This document shows positions 1 to 6,618 of a DNA stretch of 8,610 nucleotides, piece by piece (the stretch's first letter is position 1; every line of letters starts with the position of its first letter). The DNA comes from Acidiferrobacteraceae bacterium (GTDB lineage: Bacteria > Pseudomonadota > Gammaproteobacteria > Arenicellales > UBA868), in NCBI GenBank assembly GCA_002731295.1, contig PCBE01000009.1:1-8610 (forward strand), written 5' to 3'. A program made the position numbers and the translations under genes. The notes beneath the pieces are model-generated. The model was not told where the DNA came from. It worked only from the letters and a program-made list of their open reading frames with translations, and searched no databases.

Positions 1-563
1 CGGCAGGCGACTGGTGCCTGGTCCATGCCGGGGCAGGTGGCGTGGGTCAGTTGCTGATTCAACTGGCCAGAAAACGCGGTGCACAGGTCATCACAACAGT
101 AGGCACCCCGGAGAAATCCGAAATCGTGAAGCGGCTGGGGGCAGACCACGCCGTTTTGTACCGAGAGACGGACTTTTTCGAAGCCGTGCAGTCCGTGACA
201 GATGGTCAGGGTGTGGATGTGGTCTACGATGCGGTCGGTAAGCAGACGATTGCGTCGAGTATTCGTTGTCTCAAGCGCCGTGGCACGTGTGTTAACTATG
301 GGGGGAGTTCTGGCCTGGTCGAAACGGTTAGCCCATTGGCACTGGCTGAAGCAGGCAGTGTGTTTTTCACCCGTCCCCACCTGGCACACTACATGGCCGA
401 TCAGTTCGAAATCCAGGGCCGATGTGCGGACCTGTTTGAGGCGGTCGGTAGTGGGGCACTGTCTGTTGCGATCGACCAGGAATTTGAGCTTTTTGCGTTT
501 GCAGAGGCCCACGCTCGGCTTGAGTCTCGCGGGACACTGGGAAAGTTGTTGTTAAGGATCTAA
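1..563 (+). CDS. Quinone oxidoreductase-like MDR family NAD(P)H-dependent oxidoreductase (5' partial)
   Basis: The reading frame is open from base 3, so the gene begins before the window; 186 C-terminal residues are visible, against about 320-330 for the full family. The segment starts inside the Rossmann domain. The cofactor loop AGAGGVG lies at visible residues 9-15 and is followed by QLLIQLA, typical of zinc-independent quinone oxidoreductases. Further family marks are a LGAD stretch, then GVDVVYDAVG, then the C-terminal ESRGTLGKLLL ending, which matches the usual 'leaSR.t.GKlLL' tail. Family members reduce quinones or alpha,beta-unsaturated carbonyls with NADPH in the cytosol. The catalytic N-terminal domain is not visible, so the substrate cannot be judged. 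An internal GTG at 42 is not a credible start because it would cut the nucleotide-binding loop. The next gene follows after 99 bp on the same strand, so co-transcription is possible. Family assignment is firm; the exact reaction is unknown. Confidence 0.9.
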   Translation, partial: AGDWCLVHAGAGGVGQLLIQLARKRGAQVITTVGTPEKSEIVKRLGADHAVLYRETDFFEAVQSVTDGQGVDVVYDAVGKQTIASSIRCLKRRGTCVNYGGSSGLVETVSPLALAEAGSVFFTRPHLAHYMADQFEIQGRCADLFEAVGSGALSVAIDQEFELFAFAEAHARLESRGTLGKLLLRI

Positions 564-591
564 CGCGCCTGGTTAAAAGGATTCTCTTAAG

Positions 592-620
592 TTACTTGGG
601 GCTAACCCCATCTGTATACT
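592..620 (+). promoter_or_regulatory. Candidate sigma70-type promoter for the lyase gene
   Basis: TATACT at 615-620 matches five of six -10 consensus positions. It would give a start near 627 and a leader of about 36 nt before the ATG at 663. The -35 region at a 17-bp spacing, TTACTT (592-597), is poor, with only the leading TT matching. The palindrome at 597-610 would fall between the two boxes. If the promoter is real, it separates this gene from the oxidoreductase upstream, or adds a second start to a shared transcript. Confidence 0.3.
597..610. promoter_or_regulatory. Short palindrome upstream of the lyase gene, possible operator
   Basis: TGGGG (597-601) and CCCCA (606-610) form a perfect 5-bp dyad around CTAA. 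No T-run follows, so it does not look like an intrinsic terminator. It lies just upstream of the -10-like TATACT at 615-620, where a repressor or activator could act. The arms are short, and a chance occurrence cannot be excluded. Confidence 0.3.
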
Positions 621-662
621 GCAACTTGAGTGCAATGCCAGACACTTATATAGGATTGATCA

Positions 663-1538
663 ATGATGGATATCAAGAAGAGAGATCTCCGAAGACGTCT
701 AGAGCAGGGCGAGTTCATCTGCGCACCCGGTGTGTTTGATCTTATTTCCGCTCGGATCGCAGACCGCTTTGAATTCCCGGCGTTGTACATGACAGGTTAT
801 GGTGTTGTTGCATCTTCTCTGGGTTTGCCCGATGCAGGGCTAGCCAGTTATAGCGACATGGTCGAGCGTGTGGATCGGATAGCTTCGGCAACTTCTACCC
901 CGGTGATCGCAGACGGTGATACCGGATATGGTGGCTTGTTGAATGTCGACCATACCGTACGCGGTTATGAGCGTGCGGGTGCCTGTGCTATACAACTCGA
1001 GGATCAGGCCTCACCTAAGAAGTGTGGGCATACACCGGATCGCAAAGTCATCCCTGTCGAAGACATGGTGAGTAAGATCAAGGTGGCACTCAACGCCAGA
1101 GGATCAGAAAATTTTCTTATCATTGCCCGGACGGATTCCCGAACTGGCTTGGGAATCGAGGAAGCAATACGAAGGGGGCAAGCTTTTGCTGATGCTGGTG
1201 CCGATATTATCTTTGTTGAGTCGCCGGAGTCGGTTGAGGAGATGGCTGAAATCGGACGCAGCATCGACAAACCGCTGCTGGCAAATATTGTTGTCGGTGG
1301 CAGTACACCACTCCTTTCTATCAAAGAGCTTTCTGACATCGGTTACCAACTGGCGATCTTTCCCGGCAGTGCGTTTCTGGCTATGGGCGCAGCAGTGGAA
1401 TCGGTCTATGCACATATCAAAACCACCGGTTCCACAGCCAGTCTGGATACGCCGCTTTATAATTTTCAGGACTTCAATGAACTCATGGGATTTGACAAGG
1501 TCTGGGCATTTGAGGAGGTCTGGCACAGTAAAGACTGA
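663..1538 (+). CDS. Isocitrate lyase/PEP mutase superfamily C-C bond lyase (methylisocitrate/dimethylmalate lyase-like)
   Basis: This 291-residue cytosolic TIM-barrel enzyme has the usual length of the small, PrpB-like branch. Visible motifs in order are the DGDTGYGG metal-binding loop at 84-91, EDQ at 113-115, the catalytic loop KKCGH at 119-123 with Cys121, ARTD at 156-159 and VES at 185-187. The Cys-containing loop separates C-C lyases (isocitrate, 2-methylisocitrate and 2,3-dimethylmalate lyases), and also oxaloacetate acetylhydrolases, from phosphonate-forming PEP mutases, which lack it. Known lyases of this branch split a 2-hydroxy-dicarboxylate type substrate with Mg2+, releasing a 2-oxoacid or succinate. 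The exact substrate cannot be read from the sequence. No methylcitrate-cycle partners (prpC or prpD) are in view, which argues mildly against a propionate role. The start at 663 has AGGA at 652-655 with 7-nt spacing; a second ATG at 666 is equally in frame and would change the protein by one residue. It lies upstream of a complete ABC importer, so it may act on the imported compound. Confidence 0.88.
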   Translation: MMDIKKRDLRRRLEQGEFICAPGVFDLISARIADRFEFPALYMTGYGVVASSLGLPDAGLASYSDMVERVDRIASATSTPVIADGDTGYGGLLNVDHTVRGYERAGACAIQLEDQASPKKCGHTPDRKVIPVEDMVSKIKVALNARGSENFLIIARTDSRTGLGIEEAIRRGQAFADAGADIIFVESPESVEEMAEIGRSIDKPLLANIVVGGSTPLLSIKELSDIGYQLAIFPGSAFLAMGAAVESVYAHIKTTGSTASLDTPLYNFQDFNELMGFDKVWAFEEVWHSKD

Positions 1539-1672
1539 TACCAGCTTTGGGTTGATTGCGGGAAAATGCCTATGATGTCATCCGGTACACCATGAGTCCA
1601 CGGCGCTGAACCGGTAGTGTTATGATTGATTTGGGCAGACCGAAATAAACTTAGGCTGTCGATAGAGAATAA

Positions 1673-1750
1673 ATGGCGATGACTTTAATAGGACACACAG
1701 GAAGACAACAAGTTCACCTGGAAGCACAGGTGCTGAACGTTATTGCTTGA
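1673..1750 (+). CDS. Possible 25-codon upstream ORF (leader peptide) before the first ATPase gene
   Basis: An ATG at 1673 opens 25 codons that end in TGA at 1748-1750, six bases before the ATPase ATG at 1757 and in the same frame. The ribosome site is weak (AGAGA-like, 1664-1668). The peptide begins MAMTLIGHTGRQQ and has no recognisable domain. Its interest lies in position: the downstream gene lacks its own visible Shine-Dalgarno, so a ribosome ending here could re-initiate at 1757. The hairpin at 1712-1738 lies inside this ORF and would be opened by translation. It may equally be a chance ORF. Confidence 0.25.
   Translation: MAMTLIGHTGRQQVHLEAQVLNVIA
1712..1738 (+). promoter_or_regulatory. 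Leader hairpin before the first ABC transporter gene
   Basis: GTTCA (1712-1716) can pair with TGAAC (1734-1738), and CCTG (1717-1720) with CAGG (1727-1730). This leaves a 6-nt loop, GAAGCA, and a 3-nt bulge. No T-tract follows directly, so it is not a standard terminator. It ends 18 nt before the ATG at 1757 and could control access of ribosomes to that start. The rest of the 218-bp gap (1539-1756) holds no convincing promoter and no terminator; TTTAAT at 1684-1689 resembles a -10 box but has no matching -35. Confidence 0.35.
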
Positions 1751-1756
1751 CTTACC

Positions 1757-2752
1757 ATGGCGAAGCTACTTGAAGTCAAGAACCTGACGACCCAGTTTTT
1801 CACCAGTGCCGGTACCGTTCAGGCGGTAGACGATGTGTCTTTCGATGTTGACGAAGGAGAGACCGTGGCTGTGGTGGGGGAGTCAGGTTGCGGAAAGTCA
1901 GTCAGTGCACTGTCGATTCTTCGCTTAATTCCCTGGCCACCCGGAAAGATCGTTGGCGGCAGCATTCACTTTGCGGGACGGGACTTGCTCGCACTCAGTG
2001 ACAATGAGATCCGCACGGTCCGAGGCCGCGAGATCAGTATGGTGTTTCAGGAACCGATGACCTCTTTGAACCCGGTGCTGTCGATTGGGCTGCAGCTGAC
2101 CGAAACGATGGAGCATCACCTCGGTTTCTCGAATGACCAGGCGCACCAGAGAGCTGTTGAACTGTTGACCATGGTCGGGATCTCCGAACCTGAGCGACGA
2201 CTCAGTCAGTATCCACATCATTTAAGTGGCGGCATGCGACAGCGGGTGATGATTGCTCTGGCGCTGAGTTGTGAGCCCAAGCTGATCATCGCCGATGAGC
2301 CCACTACCGCGCTTGACGTCACCATTCAGGCTCAGATTCTGGAGCTCATGAAAGACCTGACCAAGCAGATGGGTGTCGCGTTAATCGTCATCACACACAA
2401 CCTGGGTGTTGTTGCCCGTTATGCCGATCGGGTGAACGTTATGTATGCCGGAAAGATGATCGAGATGGGTAACGCCCGGCAGATCTATCACGACCCGCAT
2501 CATCCTTATACGCTTGGACTGTTAGCCTCTGTTCCGCGCATGGATCAGCCGCGCGGTAATCGCCTGATTCCGATTGAAGGACAACCCCCCGATCTCACAC
2601 ACTTGGATACAGGGTGTGCCTTCCGACCCAGGTGTCGGTTTGCCGTTGACCAGTGCGCTGTAGAGATCCCATCACTTCAGGCAGTGGAAGATGAACACAC
2701 TGCGGCATGCTGGCGGGTATCTGAGATTTCTGAGCTCAAGGTTGCCTCATGA
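1757..2752 (+). CDS. Opp/Dpp-type ABC transporter ATP-binding protein, D-like subunit
   Basis: This 331-residue cytosolic ATPase energises the importer encoded downstream. Walker A GESGCGKS is at 41-48, the Q-loop [10 protein letters not shown] at 97-106, signature LSGGMRQR at 156-163, Walker B LIIADEPT at 176-183, D-loop ALDV at 185-188 and the switch His at 214. All catalytic elements are intact. The C-terminal oligopeptide-transporter extension (about 235-325) holds GCAFRPRC, with cysteines at 287, 293, 300 and 318. This four-Cys pattern is common in DppD/OppD and is linked to an iron-sulfur cluster in structures I recall for mycobacterial relatives. The GMRQR form of the signature and the [10 protein letters not shown]-loop fit the D-like rather than the F-like partner. 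An in-frame TGA at 1748 makes ATG 1757 the first possible start, yet no Shine-Dalgarno is seen at the proper distance (AGGTG at 1728-1732 is too far). The stop overlaps the next start as ATGA, which indicates translational coupling. Confidence 0.95.
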   Translation: MAKLLEVKNLTTQFFTSAGTVQAVDDVSFDVDEGETVAVVGESGCGKSVSALSILRLIPWPPGKIVGGSIHFAGRDLLALSDNEIRTVRGREISMVFQEPMTSLNPVLSIGLQLTETMEHHLGFSNDQAHQRAVELLTMVGISEPERRLSQYPHHLSGGMRQRVMIALALSCEPKLIIADEPTTALDVTIQAQILELMKDLTKQMGVALIVITHNLGVVARYADRVNVMYAGKMIEMGNARQIYHDPHHPYTLGLLASVPRMDQPRGNRLIPIEGQPPDLTHLDTGCAFRPRCRFAVDQCAVEIPSLQAVEDEHTAACWRVSEISELKVAS

Positions 2753-3777
2753 CTGATACTCAGCAGACATCTTCAGCGTTGCCAGCAGATCGTAGTGTGG
2801 CCGGAGACTCGTTCCTGCAGATACGTAACCTCAAGATGCATTTTCCGGTCACTGAAGGGGCCATTGTTCAGAGAGTTATTGCACAAGTGAAAGCCGTTGA
2901 CGGCATTTCTTTTGATTTGTTAAAAGGTGAGACACTGGGCCTGGTGGGCGAATCAGGATGTGGGAAGACGACCGTCGGTCGCTGTATCCTGCAACTAGAA
3001 CGAGTAACTGAAGGTGAGATCGTCTTCGACGGACAAGATCTGACTCAACTCACACAGAAGGAACTCGTTCCGGTGCGTGAGAAAATTCAGGTCATTTTTC
3101 AGGATCCGTACAGTTCGTTGAATCCGCGTATGAAAATCGGTGACATGCTGGAGGAGCCCATGAAGGTACATGGGATCATCACTGATGCTGCAAAACGCAA
3201 AGAAAGAATGCGTGAACTACTGTCTGTCTGTGGACTTGATCCAAAGTTCGCGGATCGTTACCCCCACGAAATGAGTGGTGGTCAACGTCAGCGTGTTGGT
3301 ATTGCTCGTGCTTTAGCGTTAGATCCCGAATTTATTATCTGTGACGAGGCTGTGTCAGCACTCGATGTATCAATCCAGGCCCAGGTTATTAACCTACTGG
3401 AGGACCTGCGTGAAAAGTTCGATCTGACCTACCTGTTTATCGCACACGACCTGAGCGTAGTACGCCACATCTCAAATCGCGTTGCGGTCATGTACTTGGG
3501 TAATCTGGTTGAACTCGCCGATGGCGATGAGTTGTTTAACAACCCCACTCACCCTTATACGAGAGCGCTACTTGACGCGGTTCCGATTCCAGATCCAGTA
3601 GTGGAGGAAGACCGCGAGCACAAAGTCATAAAAGGTGAGGTTCCAAGTCCAATGAATCCACCGAGCGGATGTGTTTTTCATCCCCGCTGCCCATTGGCTG
3701 TGGACAGTTGCCGGACCTCGGTACCAGAATTTCGTGAGTTAACGTCCGGGCACAGGGTTGCCTGCACCGAGGTATGA
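2749..3777 (+). CDS. Opp/Dpp-type ABC transporter ATP-binding protein, F-like subunit
   Basis: This second ATPase, 342 residues, is expected to form a heterodimer with the preceding one beneath the two permeases. Walker A GESGCGKT is at 67-74, the Q-loop [11 protein letters not shown] at 117-127 (the classic OppF/DppF form), signature MSGGQRQR at 175-182, Walker B FIICDE at 195-200, D-loop SALDV at 203-207 and the switch His at 233. The C-terminal extension carries [15 protein letters not shown], and cysteines at 308, 314, 321 and 339 repeat the pattern of the partner. The signature sequence is canonical, and nothing suggests a degenerate ATP site. About 20 residues precede the first beta strand, a modestly long N-terminus. 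The ATG overlaps the upstream stop (ATGA, 2749-2752), with AAGG at 2738-2741 placed 7 nt before it. The protein ends 155 bp before the binding-protein gene. Confidence 0.95.
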   Translation: MTDTQQTSSALPADRSVAGDSFLQIRNLKMHFPVTEGAIVQRVIAQVKAVDGISFDLLKGETLGLVGESGCGKTTVGRCILQLERVTEGEIVFDGQDLTQLTQKELVPVREKIQVIFQDPYSSLNPRMKIGDMLEEPMKVHGIITDAAKRKERMRELLSVCGLDPKFADRYPHEMSGGQRQRVGIARALALDPEFIICDEAVSALDVSIQAQVINLLEDLREKFDLTYLFIAHDLSVVRHISNRVAVMYLGNLVELADGDELFNNPTHPYTRALLDAVPIPDPVVEEDREHKVIKGEVPSPMNPPSGCVFHPRCPLAVDSCRTSVPEFRELTSGHRVACTEV

Positions 3778-3786
3778 GGGAAATAT

Positions 3787-3804
3787 TCTAAGATATTATC
3801 TAGA
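3787..3804. promoter_or_regulatory. AT-rich palindrome in the gap before the binding-protein gene
   Basis: AGATA-T-TATCT (3791-3801) is a perfect dyad. It extends to TCT and AGA on the outside (3787-3789 and 3802-3804) if one base is skipped. The one-base centre makes a stable RNA hairpin unlikely, so a protein-binding DNA site is the better guess. It begins 10 bases after the F-like ATPase stop codon. In AT-rich DNA such a dyad can arise by chance. Confidence 0.28.
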
Positions 3805-3826
3805 AAGTGGAGGAATTAATCAGAGA

Positions 3827-3866
3827 TTGACACAGCGAGTTCGTCAGATAGGCAAATTGTCGAACT
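3827..3866. promoter_or_regulatory. TTGACA box and inverted repeat upstream of the binding-protein gene
   Basis: TTGACA at 3827-3832 is a perfect -35 hexamer, but no good -10 hexamer lies 15-18 bp downstream. AGTTCG (3838-3843) and CGAACT (3861-3866) form a 6-bp inverted repeat with a 17-nt spacer, directly after the box. A regulated internal promoter that raises binding-protein expression would be typical for such operons. The missing -10 keeps this tentative. TATTAT at 3895-3900 resembles a -10 box but lacks a partner. Confidence 0.28.
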
Positions 3867-3914
3867 AGATTAGGTAAATTTGAGCCAGATCAAGTATTAT
3901 TTAGTGACGACCAC

Positions 3915-3922
3915 AAAGGAGG
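3915..3922 (+). promoter_or_regulatory. Strong Shine-Dalgarno for the binding-protein gene
   Basis: AAAGGAGG lies 10 nt before the ATG at 3933. It is the longest anti-16S match in the window and fits the need for high levels of the periplasmic protein relative to the membrane subunits. It also fixes the start codon. Confidence 0.8.
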
Positions 3923-3932
3923 ATGTTAAACC

Positions 3933-5543
3933 ATGAAGAAATCAATCTTTAAGATGTTCGTAATGGCGACTGCCGGGTTGGTGTTCGCGTTGACAGGAGT
4001 CCTGTCTGCGTCCGCAGCGACACCAAAGAGAGGGGGTATTCTTAATTTCGTTGTGGGCAGCAAGATCCCGTCTTATGACGGGCATATTGAGTCTACTTTC
4101 GGGATGATTCACCCCATCCGGCCTTTCTACAGCCTGCTGTTTCGGGTCAACCCGGACAACCCAGCCGATCCGACCGACTTTCTGTGCGATGTCTGTGAAG
4201 GGAGCGTACCGGCTGGTGCAAAAGGGGGGACCGAGTACACCTTCAAAATTCGAAAGGGTCTCCAGTTCCATAATGGTGCACCACTGAATGCGCACGATGT
4301 CAAAGCAACGTTCGACAAGATCGTTTTTCCGCCTGAAGGTGTTCCCAGTAATCGGAAGGCAATGTTTAGGATGGTCGACTCAATTGTGGTTCCCGATGAT
4401 CACACAATCGTGTTCACGCTGAAATTTCCATCGGGTGCGTTCATTCCTGCAATGGGGATGCCATTCAATTTTATTTACAGCAAGAAAGATCTTGACGACA
4501 ACGGTTACGATTGGCACAAGAAGAATATCAATGGCTCAGGTGCGTTTATTTTTGTAGAGCACGTGGCGGGCTCGCACGTCTCAGGCAAGCGCAACCCAAA
4601 TTACCATCATGAGGGCAAGCCCTATCTTGATGGCTTCAAAGCTATTTCTGCGCCGAAGATGTCTATTCGCCTGCAAGCTATTCGTGGCGACCGAGCCGCG
4701 ATCGAGTTCCGGGGGTTTCCACCCAAGGCGCGGGACGACCTGGTCAATGCTCTAGGTGACAAGATCACAGTACAAGAGAGCGATTGGAACTGTGCATTGA
4801 TGTTTACTGCCAACGTTAGGCGAAAGCCATTTGATGATCCTCGAGTGCGTCGCGCTCTGACCTTGGCGGTGGATCGATACGAAGCATCACAATACCTCGC
4901 CAATATCGCAATTGTGAAGACAGTCGGCGGTATTGTTTTCCCATCACATCCCTTGGCGGCGACGGCGGCAGAACTCGAGGCGATGCCTGGCTTCTCAAAA
5001 GACATCGAGGCCAGTCGTGCGGAAGCACGGGCGCTCCTGAAGGAAGCTGGTGCGGACGGCATCGAGTTCGACTTTAATAATCGCGGTGTTGATCAACCCT
5101 ACAAGGTGGTTGGTACTTGGCTGGTTGACCAGTGGCGTCAGGTTGGCTTGAAACCGATTCAACGGGTCCAACCATCGCCACAGTTCTATGCCACGCTCCG
5201 GAAAAAGCATGACTTTGACGTATCGGTTGACTTTAACTGCCAGTCGATCGTGAACCCGATTGCTGACGTCACGAAATTTCTGTGCAGTGCCGGCAATCAC
5301 TATTCGGGTTGCGAAAATCCGAAGCTGGACGAAATCTATGGTCGGTTACTTCGTGCCGAATCACAGGATCAACAGCGGGTGATTATGCGAGAGTTTGAGA
5401 GTGAAGCGTTCGACACGGGAGGTACTGCCTTGACACTGTGGTGGTACAAGATCAATCCGCACCGCTCATACGTAAAAGGGTGGAAAATTGCGCCCAGCCA
5501 CTACTTGAACCAGTCTTTGGATCAGATTTGGCTGGATAAGTAA
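3933..5543 (+). CDS. Periplasmic solute-binding protein, family 5 (peptide/nickel/opine-type)
   Basis: This 536-residue protein is of normal length for the family-5 (cluster C) extracellular binding proteins that deliver ligand to Opp/Dpp-type permeases. A Sec signal peptide covers about residues 1-28: MKK, a hydrophobic core, then ASA before the mature ATPKRGG start. There is no lipobox Cys, so a free periplasmic protein is expected. The family signature KIRKGLQFHNGAPLNAHDVK is at 104-123, and the later DDPRVRRALTLAVDR block at 301-315 is typical. The mature protein has six cysteines: 85 and 88 (CDVC), 287, 436, 451 and 460. Pairs 85/88 and 451/460 could form disulfides in the periplasm. Family-5 ligands range over peptides, nickel chelates, opines, sugars and other small molecules, so the fold alone does not name a ligand. 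The neighbouring lyase and dehydrogenase suggest a small organic acid, which is an inference. The gene sits between the ATPase pair and the permease pair and is followed by a strong hairpin. Confidence 0.93.
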   Translation: MKKSIFKMFVMATAGLVFALTGVLSASAATPKRGGILNFVVGSKIPSYDGHIESTFGMIHPIRPFYSLLFRVNPDNPADPTDFLCDVCEGSVPAGAKGGTEYTFKIRKGLQFHNGAPLNAHDVKATFDKIVFPPEGVPSNRKAMFRMVDSIVVPDDHTIVFTLKFPSGAFIPAMGMPFNFIYSKKDLDDNGYDWHKKNINGSGAFIFVEHVAGSHVSGKRNPNYHHEGKPYLDGFKAISAPKMSIRLQAIRGDRAAIEFRGFPPKARDDLVNALGDKITVQESDWNCALMFTANVRRKPFDDPRVRRALTLAVDRYEASQYLANIAIVKTVGGIVFPSHPLAATAAELEAMPGFSKDIEASRAEARALLKEAGADGIEFDFNNRGVDQPYKVVGTWLVDQWRQVGLKPIQRVQPSPQFYATLRKKHDFDVSVDFNCQSIVNPIADVTKFLCSAGNHYSGCENPKLDEIYGRLLRAESQDQQRVIMREFESEAFDTGGTALTLWWYKINPHRSYVKGWKIAPSHYLNQSLDQIWLDK

Positions 5544-5564
5544 ATTCAGTAACTGGTTAAATCC

Positions 5565-5593
5565 CACGCAAGTTGTTACGCGTGAAATGTAAC
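5565..5593 (+). other. Two overlapping, mutually exclusive short stems after the binding-protein stop
   Basis: CACGC (5565-5569) can pair with GCGTG (5580-5584). GTTAC (5575-5579) can instead pair with GTAAC (5589-5593). The two stems share bases and cannot form together. Both are only 5 bp, and they lie just upstream of the much stronger hairpin at 5595-5624. This may be the shoulder of a structured 3' end or simply chance. Confidence 0.2.
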
Positions 5594-5594
5594 C

Positions 5595-5624
5595 ACCGCC
5601 CGTCGCCTAACGGCGACGGGCGGT
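5595..5624 (+). terminator. Strong GC-rich hairpin between the binding-protein and permease genes (attenuator or mRNA 3'-end stabiliser)
   Basis: ACCGCCCGTCGCC (5595-5607) pairs perfectly with GGCGACGGGCGGT (5612-5624) around a TAAC loop, giving a 13-bp stem that is mostly G-C. The downstream bases TATCGTTTCTTA are T-rich but not a clean T-run, so termination is probably partial. Equivalent hairpins after binding-protein genes in other importer operons stabilise the upstream message and reduce expression of the permeases. The hairpin ends 22 nt before the TTG start of the first permease. Confidence 0.7.
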
Positions 5625-5646
5625 ATCGTTTCTTACATCGATAGCC

Positions 5647-6618
5647 TTGCACAAATACATTGCCAAACGTCTGCTGTTGATGCTTCCGACACTAGTCGGG
5701 GCGGCGATACTGGTTTTCTTTTTGTTACGGGCGATACCAGGTGACGTGTGCGAGGTGCGACTTGCAGGCTCCGGACTTTATGTCGATGAAGCTGAGATTG
5801 AACTGTGCCGTGAAAAGCTCGGTCTGGCAAAGCCCTTGATCGCCCAGTTTTTTGACTTTATTACCGGCTATTTTACCTGGGACCTTGGTGACTCGATGTG
5901 GACGGGAAAACCCGTCACAGAGGAGATCGGAATCAGGTTCCCCCTTTCGTTGCAGGTTGCGATCATGGCAACTGTGGTTGCCGTGGTGTTCGCTATTCCC
6001 CTTGGTGCGATATCTGCCATCAAGCAGGATACGTGGATTGACTACGCAGTGCGGACTTTCAGTATTGCAGGCATTGCGATGCCTTCGTTTTGGCTCGGTA
6101 TTCTGATTATCTTGGGTCTGCTGATCGGCACCCAGCATTTCTTTGGTACGCCATGGATGCCGCCAATCGACTATGTACCGTTGTACGAAGATCCACTGAG
6201 AAACCTGTCACAACTGATCTGGCCTGCAGTCGCGACGGGGTATCGCTATTCAGCGGTAGCTACCCGCATGACACGATCGGCTCTGCTGGAAGTTCTGCGG
6301 GAGGATTACATTCGTACAGCTCGCGCAAAGGGCATGATCGAAAAAATCATCATCAACCGGCATGCATTGAAGAACTCGATGCTGCCTGTGCTGACAATTA
6401 TCGGTATTGAATTTGCTTTTCTGATGGGTGGACTTGTGGTCACCGAGCAGGTGTTCAACCTGAATGGAATCGGTAAGCTTTTTGTGGAATCGGTGCAAGC
6501 TCAGGATTTTGCCATGACCCAGCAACTCGTAATGCTGGTCGTACTGATCGCGCTATTGACCAACTTTGTTGTTGACCTTATATACGCCTGGCTAGATCCA
6601 AGGATCCGCTATGGTTGA
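5647..6618 (+). CDS. Opp/Dpp-type ABC transporter permease, B-like subunit
   Basis: This inner-membrane subunit of 323 residues has the usual DppB/OppB length and plan. TM1 is at about 9-29 (it ends LLRAIPGD, a family hallmark), followed by a periplasmic stretch and further membrane segments near 101-124, 137-161, 190-206, 245-268 and 292-314. The cytoplasmic EAA-type coupling loop, which contacts the ATPases, is at about 215-243 (EVLREDYIRTARAKG). The C-terminus DPRIRYG is the typical ending. The start is TTG: an in-frame stop at 5608 blocks extension, and the next ATG (5680) would remove half of TM1. No Shine-Dalgarno is visible before the TTG, only the hairpin at 5595-5624, so low translation is likely. 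The gene overlaps the C-like permease by 4 bp. Confidence 0.94.
   Translation: MHKYIAKRLLLMLPTLVGAAILVFFLLRAIPGDVCEVRLAGSGLYVDEAEIELCREKLGLAKPLIAQFFDFITGYFTWDLGDSMWTGKPVTEEIGIRFPLSLQVAIMATVVAVVFAIPLGAISAIKQDTWIDYAVRTFSIAGIAMPSFWLGILIILGLLIGTQHFFGTPWMPPIDYVPLYEDPLRNLSQLIWPAVATGYRYSAVATRMTRSALLEVLREDYIRTARAKGMIEKIIINRHALKNSMLPVLTIIGIEFAFLMGGLVVTEQVFNLNGIGKLFVESVQAQDFAMTQQLVMLVVLIALLTNFVVDLIYAWLDPRIRYG
6600..6604 (+). promoter_or_regulatory. Shine-Dalgarno that decides the TTG start of the C-like permease
   Basis: AAGGA inside the end of the B-like gene lies 10 nt before TTG 6615. The next in-frame ATG (6630) would be 25 nt away, which favours the TTG. Confidence 0.5.

Noticed and set aside
626..652. 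TTGAGT (626-631) and TATATA (647-652) as a promoter
   Set aside because: The spacing is only 15 bp, and the implied start would fall about 4 nt before the ATG and exclude the ribosome site at 652-655.
663..1538. Calling the lyase prpB or carboxyphosphonoenolpyruvate phosphonomutase
   Set aside because: The KKCGH loop argues against a phosphonomutase, and the lack of methylcitrate-cycle neighbours leaves the prpB assignment unsupported.
1104..1575. Long open frames on both strands within the lyase gene (1104-1526 minus, 1123-1575 plus)
   Set aside because: They lie almost wholly inside a gene with intact catalytic motifs, show no recognisable domain and have unnatural composition; they are shadows of the real frame.
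1579..1616. Repeated CCGGTA (near 1580 and 1611) and a CCGGT/ACCGG pairing in the gap before the ATPases
   Set aside because: Only five to six bases are shared over a 25-nt loop; this is within chance expectation.
4622..5062. 146-codon minus-strand open frame opposite the binding-protein gene
   Set aside because: Antisense to a well-supported family-5 binding protein, with Ser/Arg/Ala-rich composition and no recognisable family.
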